From Methylocaldum sp. 14B (GTDB lineage: Bacteria > Pseudomonadota > Gammaproteobacteria > Methylococcales > Methylococcaceae), in the NCBI RefSeq assembly GCF_002005105.1, contig NZ_MSCV01000002.1, positions 62,001-126,000 on the forward strand: a stretch of DNA of 64,000 bases, written 5' to 3'. A model generated the notes under the pieces. The model was not told the DNA's origin and ran no database searches. It saw only the letters and a program-made list of their open reading frames with translations. The translations under genes were made by a program, and so were the position numbers. Below are positions 18,086 to 29,734 of the stretch, piece by piece (positions within the stretch are counted from its first letter, which is position 1; each line of letters opens with the position of its first letter).

Positions 18086-18574
18086 TTACGGTGCTTTCCT
18101 TTCGAGCACCAAGAAACTGTAGCTCAGGCCGCTGTCCGGATCGTCCGTCACGTCGAGGCGCTCAATTTCAGACCATTCCTTCCATTCGAATTCCGGAAAG
18201 AAGGTATCTCCCACGAACTCGCGGTGAATGAGCGTGAGATAAAGCCGATCCGCCTTCGGCAATAATGTCTCATACAAAGATGAACCGCCGATGACCATGA
18301 CTTCGTCGGCGTCCGCCTCGCCGAGTGCATCCCTCAGCGTATGCACCACCACACAGCCCGGTGCGACGTACGCCCGATCGGAAGTAAGCACGATATTTTT
18401 CCGGCCCGGTAGCGGCCGACCGATGGACTCGTGAGTCCGGCGACCCATGACCAAAGGCTTTCCCATGGTGATCTGTTTGAAACGCTTGAGGTCCGCGGAC
18501 AAATGCCAGGGCATCCGGTTATCCACGCCGATCACCCGGTTTTCGCCCATGGCGACGATAAGAGAAATTTTCAT
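18086..18574 (-). CDS. folA: Dihydrofolate reductase
   Basis: NADPH-dependent reduction of dihydrofolate, needed to recycle folate after ThyA (22893-23789). About 162 residues; the opening MKISLIVAMGENRVIGVDNRMPWHL carries the substrate-binding part and the family WHL motif, followed by GRRTHESIGRPLPGRKNIV. It starts 3 nt after the stop of the Old Yellow Enzyme gene on the same strand (ATG at 18574, GTG at 18577 also in frame), so the two are probably one transcript. Confidence 0.96.
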   Translation of the reverse strand: MKISLIVAMGENRVIGVDNRMPWHLSADLKRFKQITMGKPLVMGRRTHESIGRPLPGRKNIVLTSDRAYVAPGCVVVHTLRDALGEADADEVMVIGGSSLYETLLPKADRLYLTLIHREFVGDTFFPEFEWKEWSEIERLDVTDDPDSGLSYSFLVLERKAP

Positions 18575-18577
18575 CAC

Positions 18578-19741
18578 TCAGCTTTTCTCCGCTGTGCCGA
18601 TCGCGGTCATCGGCTCTTCCCCTCTTAGCTGCTTGAGCGTCGGGTAATCCACATACCCTTTGGCGCCACCGCCGTAGTAAGTCGATTCATCCGGCGGGTT
18701 CAGCTCGGCATTCTGTCGAAAGCGCTCCGGGAGGTCGGGATTGGCGATGAACAAGCGTCCGAACGCCACCAAATCCGCCCGCCCTTCCTCAAGACACGCG
18801 ACAGCCTTGCGGTAATCGTATCCGCCGCAAACGATCAGCGTACCGCTGTATTTGGCGCGGATCAGCTTCATCATCGCCGGTCCCCGCGGATCAAACGACG
18901 GGGAGGCAGGATCGCGGGCCATTTCTGGCTCGACAATGTGAAGATAAGCGAGATTGAAGCGGTTTAACTGTTCCGCGACGTGACGGAAAAGCGCTTCCGG
19001 GTCGTCATCACCCATATCGTTGAAACTGCCCAGCGGCGACAAACGGACACCGACACGCTGCGGTCCCCATACCCGACAGACGGCCGCCACCACTTCCATT
19101 AGCAGCCGGGCGCGGTTTTCCACCGGTCCGCCGTACTCATCGGTGCGGTGGTTGGAACTTGTGTTGAGAAATTGGTCCAACAGGTAGCCGTTGGCGGCGT
19201 GGATCTCGACGCCATCCAAACCTGCGTGGAGGGCATTGCTCGCACCGTGCGCATATTGCTTCACGATATAGGGCATTTCCTCGATAGCCATCGCTCTGGG
19301 AGTGACGAACGGAACCATTTCGCCTTCCCCTCGCTCGTTGACGATGAAGGCCGTACCCGATGGCCGAATCGCTGAAGGCGCGACCGGAAGCTGCCCATCC
19401 GGCTGCAAGGCAGGGTGAGAAATGCGGCCCACGTGCCATAGCTGCATAAAAATAAGGCCGCCGGCTCGATGTACGGCTTCCGCAACCGAACGCCAACCGA
19501 CGACCTGATCCGGCCTATGTATGCCGGGCGTCCACGCGTATCCTTGGCCTTGCTGCGAGACTTGCGTAGCCTCGGAAATGATGAGCCCTGCGGATGCGCG
19601 TTGGGCATAGTAAAGTGCGTTCAGATCGGTGGGAACATTTCCGGGCTGCCCGGCCCGCGAACGCGTCAGCGGCGCCATGACCATGCGGTTCTTCAGTGTA
19701 TAAGGCCCTAATGCGTAAGGTTCGAAGATTGGGTTGTTCAT
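18578..19741 (-). CDS. Old Yellow Enzyme-family alkene reductase
   Basis: FMN enzyme of 387 residues that reduces activated C=C bonds, and in NemA-type members also nitro compounds and N-ethylmaleimide. Motifs: N-terminal LKNRMVMAPLTRSRA, SEATQVSQQGQGY, QLWHVGRISHP, and GFDGVEIHAANGYLLDQFL-type (here GLDGVEIHAANG) with the substrate-binding H/N pair, then FGRLFIANPDLPERF at the C-terminus. It sits directly upstream of folA. Natural substrate unknown. Confidence 0.94.
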   Translation of the reverse strand: MNNPIFEPYALGPYTLKNRMVMAPLTRSRAGQPGNVPTDLNALYYAQRASAGLIISEATQVSQQGQGYAWTPGIHRPDQVVGWRSVAEAVHRAGGLIFMQLWHVGRISHPALQPDGQLPVAPSAIRPSGTAFIVNERGEGEMVPFVTPRAMAIEEMPYIVKQYAHGASNALHAGLDGVEIHAANGYLLDQFLNTSSNHRTDEYGGPVENRARLLMEVVAAVCRVWGPQRVGVRLSPLGSFNDMGDDDPEALFRHVAEQLNRFNLAYLHIVEPEMARDPASPSFDPRGPAMMKLIRAKYSGTLIVCGGYDYRKAVACLEEGRADLVAFGRLFIANPDLPERFRQNAELNPPDESTYYGGGAKGYVDYPTLKQLRGEEPMTAIGTAEKS

Positions 19742-19952
19742 GGTTCGCCCCCGGTCTGGCTACGGTTCGAAGAATGAGCACAAAGGGCGATCGCGGTGGG
19801 GAACATATAGGCGCTTTCCGGTGTCAACTCTGTCTCAGTTGGTTATTCGCTCTATTCGACTTCGGTACGTACAAAATGGTCGCGGTCTTTTTCTGACAAA
19901 TGACTTGGGTTAGCATTGATTTAGATCGGACAGAAATTTCCTGAAAAAGCTT

Positions 19953-20588
19953 ATGTGTTACGCGCAAAAAAAGGATGCGGCGTTCGGCTTCACCGATCAG
20001 CATCTCCCTTCAGGCAGTCACCTCTGCTACATCTACACCGATGAAGAAGAGCATTCCCGCACGATGGCGCAATTCGTGGAGAGCGGTCTGGTATCCGGAG
20101 AAAAGGTCGCCTATCTGGCGGATGTGTCATCGGGCGACGAACTCGAACAGTATATCGCTAGACTGGGCATTAATTTACCCGAGCATCTCCGGCCGGGCCA
20201 GTTCATTTTGAGCCAAGCTGAAAAGACGTATTGCCCCGACGGGGCCTTTCTGCCGGAACGGATGATCGACACCTGGCGGTCGATGTATCGGCAGAGTATC
20301 GATGAAGGCTTTTTGGGAATACGCGCCACTGGTGAAACCGGCTGGACCAGCAACGAGCATCCTGGGCTGGAGCGGTGGTTCGAATACGAGTCGATGCTCA
20401 ACATCGTTGTAAACGAGGTCCCTTTTAGCAGCATCATTTGCCAGTACGATGCCAACCGACTGGGCGGTGCCAATCTGTACGAAATTCTAAGGGTGCATCC
20501 TCTGATGATCGTTCAGGGGCAAATTCTACACAACCCCTATTACGAAGCACCCGAGCAATATCTGTCCCGGCTCCGGGCTTCAAGATGA
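19953..20588 (+). CDS. MEDS-domain sensory protein
   Basis: 211 residues that are almost entirely a MEDS domain (methanogen/methylotroph DcmR sensory domain), named from DcmR, the regulator of dichloromethane use in methylotrophs. Features: the opening GSHLCYIYTDEEEHSRTMAQFVESGL, KVAYLAD, the middle GFLGIRATGETGW and the end FSSIICQYDANRLGG. It has no DNA-binding domain, so it probably passes a signal to a partner. The sensor histidine kinase at 20697 is the obvious candidate, 108 bp downstream on the same strand. Ligand unknown. Confidence 0.88.
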   Translation: MCYAQKKDAAFGFTDQHLPSGSHLCYIYTDEEEHSRTMAQFVESGLVSGEKVAYLADVSSGDELEQYIARLGINLPEHLRPGQFILSQAEKTYCPDGAFLPERMIDTWRSMYRQSIDEGFLGIRATGETGWTSNEHPGLERWFEYESMLNIVVNEVPFSSIICQYDANRLGGANLYEILRVHPLMIVQGQILHNPYYEAPEQYLSRLRASR

Positions 20589-20696
20589 TCGTTACCCTTA
20601 GCGCACGGCCTTTTTTTCGGCTTTGCCTTGCATACTCCGCGCTCCTGCCTGAGCTTGAGTTGGCTCCATCATCCACCTGAAGGTGGAAACAGCGTT

Positions 20697-22847
20697 ATGA
20701 CGAGTCCGGTAACGGTCGTTCTTCAGCCGCAGCCCGAAATATTGGGGAAACTGCTGATCGTGCAACAAACGCTCGGGATTTTGTCCGCAAGGGAAGAGCA
20801 GGCCGCTTTCCTTTGCCGCGCATTGCGTGACATCCCCGGGGTCGAGAATGTCCACTTTTGCTTTTGTGGATCATTCGTATCCGAACAGCGGAAAGGTGCC
20901 GGCCTCTCTACGTGCGATCATTGTACGAACACCACACCGTCCATTGGACTTAAACGCTGTGGCGCCATTCCCGATGCCGGGCATGAGTGTATCCCGTTGC
21001 GCACGAACACGACGCTGTTCGGCTTTCTCATCCTCAGAATCGCAAACCTGCAGGCGTTCACGCCTTATGCTCCCTATATCCTCAACACCGCCAATTTCGT
21101 GGCGACTTTAATGGAGAAACGGGAAACCAAGGAACGGTTGGAGCAGGTGCTAGATGATCTGGAGAATCAAGTCGCCGCTCGTACTGCCGATTTGTTGGAA
21201 AAGAACGCCCGACTGGAGGCGGAAATCCAGCGGCGGGAAGCGGCCGAGTCGGCGCTGCATGAAGCGTACGAGCAGTTGGAAAGGAGAATCGAAGAACGTA
21301 CCGCAGCCCTAAAATTCAGTGAAGAACGTCTCCAAAGCATTATCACTACCGCCGTCGATGGGATCATCACCACGGACAGCGGCGGCTACATCGAGCTTTT
21401 CAACGCCGCTGCGGAAAGGCTATTCGGCTATACCGCTGCTGAAGTTATCGGGAAAAACATTCGAATTCTCATGCCGTCGCCAGACCGCGAACGCCATGAC
21501 AGTTTCATCGAACGTTATCTAGCCACGGGCACGAAGACCATCATCTGCATCCGTCGGGATGTCGATGTACTACACAAAAACGGCTCTATTTTTCCGGCCG
21601 AACTTACCGTCAGCGAGATGCAGATCGGCGGGCAAACAAAGTTCACAGGAATCATACGCGATATTACCGAGCGCAAGTGGGCCGAGACGGCGCTTAGGGA
21701 GAGCGAAGCGCGATTCCGCGCCATGGCCGAGACGGTGCCGGATATCCTGTTTACCAGCGATTCGAGCGGGTTTATCGACTATATCAGCCCCCGATTCTAT
21801 GAGTATTCGGGCTTACCGCCGGATTCGAAAAGCACCGAATGGGTTGCGGCCATACATCCGGATGACGAAGAGCGCACTAGGCTGCAATGGCAGCATGCGG
21901 TGACAACGGGTGAGCCGTTCCGAACCAAGTATCGTCTTCGCTCGACCGACGGATCCTACCAATGGTTTCAGGTTCGCGCTCGCCCGATTCGTGATGCGAG
22001 CAGTCGCATCACCAAGTGGTTCGGAATCTGCTCCGACATCGACGAACTCGTCCGGGTTCAGGATGCCTTGGAAGAAGCCGATCGGCGCAAGAACGAATTC
22101 CTGGCAATGCTATCCCACGAATTGCGTAATCCCTTGGCTCCCATTCGCAATGCGGTTCAGGTGATGGGACTGCTGAATCTGACCGATTCGCGATTGCTGT
22201 GGGTTAAAGACATGATCGATCGCCAGGTCAAACATTTGGTTCATTTGGTCGATGATCTCCTGGATGTATCGCGCATCACCCGCGGCAAGATTACGCTCAA
22301 GAACGAACCTATCGAACTGTCCGTCCTCATCGACCGGGCAGTCGAAGCTACCGAAGCCATTATCGATTCCCAACAGCATCGACTTTCTATCTCATCTCCC
22401 GAGGAACCGGTGTTGCTGAGAGGGGATGCGGTCAGGCTGGTTCAGGTAGTTACCAATCTCTTGAATAATGCGGCCAAATACACGCCTCACGGCGGCCACA
22501 TTCAGCTAACGGCGATCCCAAATGCACGGGAACTCATATTGTCTGTAAAGGACAACGGTATCGGCATTTCGCCCGAACTCCTGCCGCACGTATTTGATCT
22601 ATTTACGCAGGCCGAACGCTCATTGGACCGGTCTCAAGGTGGGCTCGGTATCGGGTTGACTCTGGTGCGGAAATTGGTCGAAATGCACGGTGGAAGCATC
22701 GAGGCCCTGAGCGGCGGTCCGGGGAAAGGGAGCGAGTTCGTAGTTAGATTGCCGCTGTCAGACAACACCGTGATGAATGCTCGGCAGGAAATGACGCCTG
22801 AACAGCCTGGAAACCGAACGGCGCCCGGCGGCCGAGTGCGGAACTAA
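20697..22847 (+). CDS. PAS-PAS sensor histidine kinase with Cys-rich N-terminal domain
   Basis: 716 residues from ATG 20697, chosen because GAAGGTGG lies about 10 nt upstream; the frame opens at 20628. Order: a GAF-like N-terminal part (1-145) with cysteines in FCFCGS, TCDHC, RCGAI and HECIP; a coiled coil (150-220); PAS1 resembling FixL (FNAAAERLFGYTAAEVIGK, MPSPDRERHDSFI); PAS2 with PAC (350-460); HisKA with phospho-acceptor H in MLSHELRNPLAP; and HATPase_c (NLLNNAAKYTP, DNGIGIS, GGLGIGL). No membrane segment or receiver domain, so it is cytoplasmic. PAS1 lacks the FixL heme histidine. No response regulator is adjacent; coupling to the MEDS protein is inference. Confidence 0.9.
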   Translation: MTSPVTVVLQPQPEILGKLLIVQQTLGILSAREEQAAFLCRALRDIPGVENVHFCFCGSFVSEQRKGAGLSTCDHCTNTTPSIGLKRCGAIPDAGHECIPLRTNTTLFGFLILRIANLQAFTPYAPYILNTANFVATLMEKRETKERLEQVLDDLENQVAARTADLLEKNARLEAEIQRREAAESALHEAYEQLERRIEERTAALKFSEERLQSIITTAVDGIITTDSGGYIELFNAAAERLFGYTAAEVIGKNIRILMPSPDRERHDSFIERYLATGTKTIICIRRDVDVLHKNGSIFPAELTVSEMQIGGQTKFTGIIRDITERKWAETALRESEARFRAMAETVPDILFTSDSSGFIDYISPRFYEYSGLPPDSKSTEWVAAIHPDDEERTRLQWQHAVTTGEPFRTKYRLRSTDGSYQWFQVRARPIRDASSRITKWFGICSDIDELVRVQDALEEADRRKNEFLAMLSHELRNPLAPIRNAVQVMGLLNLTDSRLLWVKDMIDRQVKHLVHLVDDLLDVSRITRGKITLKNEPIELSVLIDRAVEATEAIIDSQQHRLSISSPEEPVLLRGDAVRLVQVVTNLLNNAAKYTPHGGHIQLTAIPNARELILSVKDNGIGISPELLPHVFDLFTQAERSLDRSQGGLGIGLTLVRKLVEMHGGSIEALSGGPGKGSEFVVRLPLSDNTVMNARQEMTPEQPGNRTAPGGRVRN

Positions 22848-22892
22848 ATCGATTCGTTTTCGCCTGCTGCGCGTGCCGCCGCGTCGGAACGT

Positions 22893-23789
22893 TCAAACCG
22901 CCACTTCGGCCGGTATGTGGGGATGGGGATCATAGCCCTCCACTTCGAAATCTTCGATTCGATATCCGAATATATCGGCTGCCTTGCGTTTGATGTGCAA
23001 CCGGGGAAATGGACGCGGCTGTCGCTCTACCTGAAGCTGTGCCTGCGGGATATGATTGCGATATAGATGCACGTCGCAACCGAACCAAACGATCTCTCCA
23101 GGCGTATACCCGCAATGATCGGCGAGCAGATGGGTCAACAAGGCTAGATTGGCGACATTCCAACCCAGCCCCAGATAGGCATCCGCCGAACGCTGCATCA
23201 AGGCTCCCGACAAAGTGTTCGTAGCCTGGCTAACAAAGAATTGATAGGTTTTGTGGCAGGGTGGAAGCGCCATCTCGTCCAACTGGGCCACGTTCCAACC
23301 CTCGAAAAGCAGCCGGCGTGAGGTCGGATCGTTCTTCAGTCCATCGACCAATAGCTGCACCTGGTCGATCTCTTTCCCATCGTAATCCCGCCAACGGCGC
23401 CATTGATGCCCATACACCGGCCCGAGGTCGCCCCAGCGGGCGGCGAATTCATCGTCGCTCAAGATACGGCGTTCAAAATCCTCTTGGCTTATCGATTCAC
23501 CCGTCGCAGTTCGGTATTTTTTTAAGGGCCAATCCGTCCAGATACGCACGTTCTGTTCGAGAAGCTCCCGGATATTCCGACCGCCCGACAACATCCACAA
23601 AAGCTCCTTGAACGCCGTCTTCCAAAAAATCTGCTTGGTCGTGAACAGCGGGAATCCCGCCGCGAGGTCGAATCGCATCGTATAGCCGAACAGAGCGCGC
23701 GTCCCGACCCCGGTTCGATCGATTCGCTCATCCCCTTCGGTTATCAGTTTTCGAAGTAAAGTGAGATATTGCTCTTCGGGATGGGACAT
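22893..23789 (-). CDS. thyA: Thymidylate synthase
   Basis: Makes dTMP from dUMP with methylene-THF. 298 residues, longer than the 264 of E. coli because of an insertion around the WTDWPLKKY...ISQEDFERRI region seen in many ThyA. Motifs: VGTRALFGYTMRFDL, the catalytic cysteine in ALPPCHKTYQFFV, and LMQRSADAYLGLGWNVAN. It precedes nothing close; lgt is upstream on the same strand with 57 bp between them, so the lgt-thyA order is as in many gammaproteobacteria. Confidence 0.97.
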   Translation of the reverse strand: MSHPEEQYLTLLRKLITEGDERIDRTGVGTRALFGYTMRFDLAAGFPLFTTKQIFWKTAFKELLWMLSGGRNIRELLEQNVRIWTDWPLKKYRTATGESISQEDFERRILSDDEFAARWGDLGPVYGHQWRRWRDYDGKEIDQVQLLVDGLKNDPTSRRLLFEGWNVAQLDEMALPPCHKTYQFFVSQATNTLSGALMQRSADAYLGLGWNVANLALLTHLLADHCGYTPGEIVWFGCDVHLYRNHIPQAQLQVERQPRPFPRLHIKRKAADIFGYRIEDFEVEGYDPHPHIPAEVAV

Positions 23790-23846
23790 TATGGCTGGCG
23801 TTTTCGTTGTTTAAGCCGATCTTCCGTTTCGTTCGGTGCTTCGATT

Positions 23847-24656
23847 TCAGGACTCATCAGTCCTCAGGCCAGAGGCTATCGGACGGCGGTAGGCCAAAAC
23901 GAGAAGCAGCATACCCAGGATGATCATGGGAAAGCTCAACACCTGCCCCATGGTGAGCCAGCCGAAGGCCAGGTAACCGATGTGAGCGTCCGGTAGACGA
24001 ACGAACTCGACCATGAAGCGGAACATGCCATAGAGGAGCAGAAACAAGCCGCTTACCGCCATTGTCGGCGGCGACCGACGGCTGAAAAAGTGTAGTGCCA
24101 CGAAAAGAACGATACCTTCCAGAAAGGCTTCATAGAGCTGGGAAGGATGGCGCGGCTCCGGGCCGGCATCCGGAAATACCATCGCCCAAGGCACATCAGT
24201 TGGTTTTCCCCAAAGCTCGCCATTGATGAAATTCCCGATGCGGCCCGTAAAAAGTCCAATCGGCACGTACCGCGCGATAAAATCGGTCACCGCAAAAAAC
24301 GAGCTTTTCTGCTTTCGAGCAAAGATCCACATTGCCGCTAACGCTCCCAACAATCCGCCGTGGAAGGCCATACCGCCTTCCCATACTCTAAACAGCATTA
24401 AAGGGTCTTGAGTGAATGCCGGAAAGTTATAGAAGAGCATATATCCCACCCGGCCGCCGATCACCAGCCCAAGAGCGGTATAAAAGATGAGATCCTCCAC
24501 CTGAGCTGGGGTCCACGGGAAACCGGGTTCTTTGGCTCTTTGGCGAGCCAGCCACCATGCACCGCCGATACCGATGACATACATCAGCCCGTACCAATGA
24601 ATTTTCAAAGGACCGATGCTAATAGCCACTGGATCGATAGAGGGATATGGCAACAT
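23847..24656 (-). CDS. lgt: Prolipoprotein diacylglyceryl transferase
   Basis: Inner-membrane enzyme that attaches diacylglycerol from phosphatidylglycerol to the lipobox cysteine of prolipoproteins. 269 residues with seven or so hydrophobic segments; the signature [17 protein letters not shown] and the [12 protein letters not shown] motif are present. Upstream of thyA on the minus strand. Likely needed for the several lipoproteins in this window (efflux protein, MCE protein). Confidence 0.97.
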   Translation of the reverse strand: MLPYPSIDPVAISIGPLKIHWYGLMYVIGIGGAWWLARQRAKEPGFPWTPAQVEDLIFYTALGLVIGGRVGYMLFYNFPAFTQDPLMLFRVWEGGMAFHGGLLGALAAMWIFARKQKSSFFAVTDFIARYVPIGLFTGRIGNFINGELWGKPTDVPWAMVFPDAGPEPRHPSQLYEAFLEGIVLFVALHFFSRRSPPTMAVSGLFLLLYGMFRFMVEFVRLPDAHIGYLAFGWLTMGQVLSFPMIILGMLLLVLAYRRPIASGLRTDES

Positions 24657-24807
24657 TTGGCTGTCTCTCCGCAGATGGGGTCCGGATAAAGCGTGCTTTA
24701 GAGCTCGAGAAGGTGCGATCGAGGCTTATCGGAAGATTATAACTGGTAGAAGTATACCGTGATCGTAGGTCATCGGTGCGGTGGAAAAGCGAGGTAACTC
24801 GTTTCTA

Positions 24808-24823
24808 TGTTCCACGTGGAACA
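24808..24823. promoter_or_regulatory. parS centromere site 1
   Basis: TGTTCCACGTGGAACA is a perfect 16-bp palindrome identical to the Pseudomonas-type parS bound by chromosomal ParB. It lies in the 317-bp non-coding stretch between lgt and gyrB, about 6 kb from dnaA. An identical copy is at 27428-27443. Confidence 0.92.
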
Positions 24824-24896
24824 AACTGTTTAACTCGGACGGATCAAGCTCCCTCGAATGATGTTTCCGAGGCTCTAATGAGTAATTGCAGTATCC

Positions 24897-24927
24897 CAAA
24901 AAAAAGGCTCCTGGTTAGGAGCCTTTT
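24897..24927 (-). terminator. Rho-independent terminator of gyrB
   Basis: On the minus strand AAAAGGCTCC pairs with GGAGCCTTTT around a short loop (24902-24927) and is followed by an eight-T run (A-run 24897-24905 on the plus strand). It lies 47 bp downstream of the gyrB stop. The rest of 24657-24973 holds only parS site 1. Confidence 0.88.
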
Positions 24928-24973
24928 CGAACCGCCGAAGGGTTCCGATCTCTAGCCAGTAAGACGATCCGCA

Positions 24974-27400
<2,427 letters not shown>

Positions 27401-27405
27401 TTAAT

Positions 27406-28476
27406 TCACGCTTGCTTTACTTGCCCATGTTCCACGTGGAACACAGCGGCGTCGTTGATGGCCTCTTTGATCATTTCCTCCGTGGTGGCGGTAATGAAAA
27501 ACTGGGTGCGCCGCTCCTTCAAAAAACCGAGAAGTCTATTCTTGTTGTTTTCGTCCAATTCGGACGCCACGTCATCAACCAGCACGCACGCACTCATGCC
27601 GGCGCTCTCTTCCATCAGAAGGGACTGGGCCAGCAAAAGCGCGTAAACCAAAAGTTTCATTTGACCGCGGGAGAGATACGCTTTTGCCGAACGACCGTCC
27701 AGCACGACGGAGAAATCGGCTTTGTGGGGACCCGATTGGGTATGTCCGAGGCGAATGTCCGAGGCGACATCCTCCTGCAATGCCGCTTCCAGAGTCTTGT
27801 TCCTGTTCCACCCCGATTGCACGTGCAAATCAAGCTTAACGCCCGCAAAAAACTGCGCGACAGCTTGAAAAAAATAGGGCATAAGCCTCTCCGTATAGCG
27901 TTCGCGCGCACCATGTATTATTGTACCGTACCGCGCAAGCTCCCGGTTCCATAGCTCAATGTCGCGAAGTCGCCTTTCCCGCAGCAGGATATTGCGCTGG
28001 CTCAACGCCTTGGCGTAGCGTCGCCAGCAATCGAGATACGACTCTTCAAAGTGAAACACTCCCCAGTCGAGAAATTGGCGGCGATGCTTCGGAGCGCCCT
28101 CCAATAAAGCGCCGCTCGAAGGCTGAATGACGAGGACCGGAAATGTACGGATCAGTTCGGCACTGGATTGGATCTTCCTGCCCGAAAGATGGATCTCCCG
28201 CTCATCGCGAGCGATGCGAATTCCGATCGGAATCGTGTGGCCGGTATCGCTCGTAACTTTTCCGGTCACCATTAATCCGCTTCGCCCAAAGCGGATCGCC
28301 TGACTGATTTGGGGCGTACGAAACGAACGCGCTCGCCCCAACAAATAAACCGCCTCGAGCAAGGAAGTCTTTCCGCTGGCATTGGGTCCGATGATGAAGT
28401 TGAGGCGCGGGGATGGCTCTAGCGCAGCGGATTCAATGTTGCGTACATCATGGGCCTCAATCTTGACCAGACTCAT
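27406..28476 (-). CDS. recF: DNA replication and repair protein RecF
   Basis: SMC-like ATPase that helps RecOR load RecA at gaps. 356 residues; Walker A in FIIGPNASGKTSLLEAVYLLG, the ABC signature region LSRGQMKLLVYALLLAQ and Walker B VLVDDVASELDENN. The C-terminal codons for FHVEH are part of parS site 2, so this end of the protein is constrained by a DNA site. Located between dnaN and gyrB. Confidence 0.97.
   Translation of the reverse strand: MSLVKIEAHDVRNIESAALEPSPRLNFIIGPNASGKTSLLEAVYLLGRARSFRTPQISQAIRFGRSGLMVTGKVTSDTGHTIPIGIRIARDEREIHLSGRKIQSSAELIRTFPVLVIQPSSGALLEGAPKHRRQFLDWGVFHFEESYLDCWRRYAKALSQRNILLRERRLRDIELWNRELARYGTIIHGARERYTERLMPYFFQAVAQFFAGVKLDLHVQSGWNRNKTLEAALQEDVASDIRLGHTQSGPHKADFSVVLDGRSAKAYLSRGQMKLLVYALLLAQSLLMEESAGMSACVLVDDVASELDENNKNRLLGFLKERRTQFFITATTEEMIKEAINDAAVFHVEHGQVKQA
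27428..27443. promoter_or_regulatory. parS centromere site 2, inside recF
   Basis: A second perfect TGTTCCACGTGGAACA, located within the last codons of recF and 2.6 kb from site 1. The two sites bracket gyrB. No parA or parB is in the window, so they must act in trans. Confidence 0.92.
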
Positions 28477-28557
28477 ACGCGTCCTCGCTCATCCACGACT
28501 TGAGGCACGGACCAGCCCGTAATCCCGCCATATCCGGCTAGCGAAAAATGCCCCACG

Positions 28558-29661
28558 CTACAGACGCATGGGCATAACGATGAATTTGAACTGCGTATCC
28601 TCGCAATCCTCGATTAGGCAGCTGTTGGCACTCTCGGTGAACGACAATTTAACGTTATCGGAATCCACGTTGTTGATAGCGTCCAAAAGATAAGACGCAT
28701 TGAAACCGACCGAAATATCCTTGCCTTCCAGTTCGACGGCGAACCTTTCTTCCGCTTCTTCATGCTCAGGATTCTGCGCCTTGAGGCACATATTGCCGTC
28801 TTCGCTCACTTCCATGCTAACGCCCCGGTACTTCTCGTTCGACAATACCGAGACGCGCGTCAAAGCCCCTTTGAAAGCAGCCTTGTCTACCAAAATGACT
28901 CGCGTCAGCTCGCGCGGCATGACACGCTGATAGTCGGGAAATCTCCCTTCGATCAGCTTGGCCGCAAAGCTGACCGTCCCCAAATCGACACGCAGATTGT
29001 TCGGTGCAATTTGAACTGTTACCGGTTCCTCGCCTTCGCCCAACAACCGATTCAATTCCAGAACGCCTTTTCTCGGAACGATGATCTGCCGGCCTTCCTC
29101 CGGACCACTTTCCAGCGACTGCTCAAAAAAAGCGAGACGGTGTCCGTCGGAAGAAACCGCCCGCAGCACTTGGCCGCCCAAATCCAGCAATAATCCGTTC
29201 AGATAATAACGGACATCCTGTTGCGCCATAGCAAAGAGGGTCTTTTCGAGCGCGCGTCTCAAGCAATTGCGCGGAATGGAGACCTCTATCTCCGGTGTTC
29301 CCGCATCGAATTCCGGATAGTTTTCCGCGGGTAGAGTACTCAGGTTGAATCGGCTGGACCCGCACTGGATAACGAATTTCTCCTGCCGGCAATCGATGTT
29401 CACCACGCTTTTTTCCGGTAAAAGGCGGCAAATATCCAAGAACTTACGCGCCGGCACCGTAACCGAACCCGAATCGCTGCCTTCAACCACGGCCTTGGTG
29501 ACCAACTGCACTTCCAAATCCGTGCCCGTCAACTCCAAAGCCTCATCGGACAGCTTCAAAAGAACGTTGGACAGAATGGGCAAGGTTTGGCGTCGCTCGA
29601 TGACGCCGACAACCTGTTGCAAGGGCGTCAGCAAATTCTCCCGGCTTATGGTGAACTTCAT
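28558..29661 (-). CDS. dnaN: DNA polymerase III beta sliding clamp
   Basis: Ring-shaped processivity clamp. 367 residues, the standard length; begins MKFTISRENLLTPLQQVVGVIERRQTLPIL and ends with the family C-terminus KFIVMPMRL. Three repeated clamp domains of about 120 residues. It lies 73 bp after dnaA and 81 bp before recF. Confidence 0.98.
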   Translation of the reverse strand: MKFTISRENLLTPLQQVVGVIERRQTLPILSNVLLKLSDEALELTGTDLEVQLVTKAVVEGSDSGSVTVPARKFLDICRLLPEKSVVNIDCRQEKFVIQCGSSRFNLSTLPAENYPEFDAGTPEIEVSIPRNCLRRALEKTLFAMAQQDVRYYLNGLLLDLGGQVLRAVSSDGHRLAFFEQSLESGPEEGRQIIVPRKGVLELNRLLGEGEEPVTVQIAPNNLRVDLGTVSFAAKLIEGRFPDYQRVMPRELTRVILVDKAAFKGALTRVSVLSNEKYRGVSMEVSEDGNMCLKAQNPEHEEAEERFAVELEGKDISVGFNASYLLDAINNVDSDNVKLSFTESANSCLIEDCEDTQFKFIVMPMRL

Positions 29662-29734
29662 AGTAAGGTCATATGTTGATGCGGAACTCGTTGAACGAAA
29701 AAAGCCGACTTCTCAAACTGCCGATCCATCAAGT

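Noticed and set aside
21320-21680. Heme-binding FixL-type oxygen sensor
   Set aside because: The PAS is FixL-like in sequence, but the heme-ligating histidine position holds threonine.
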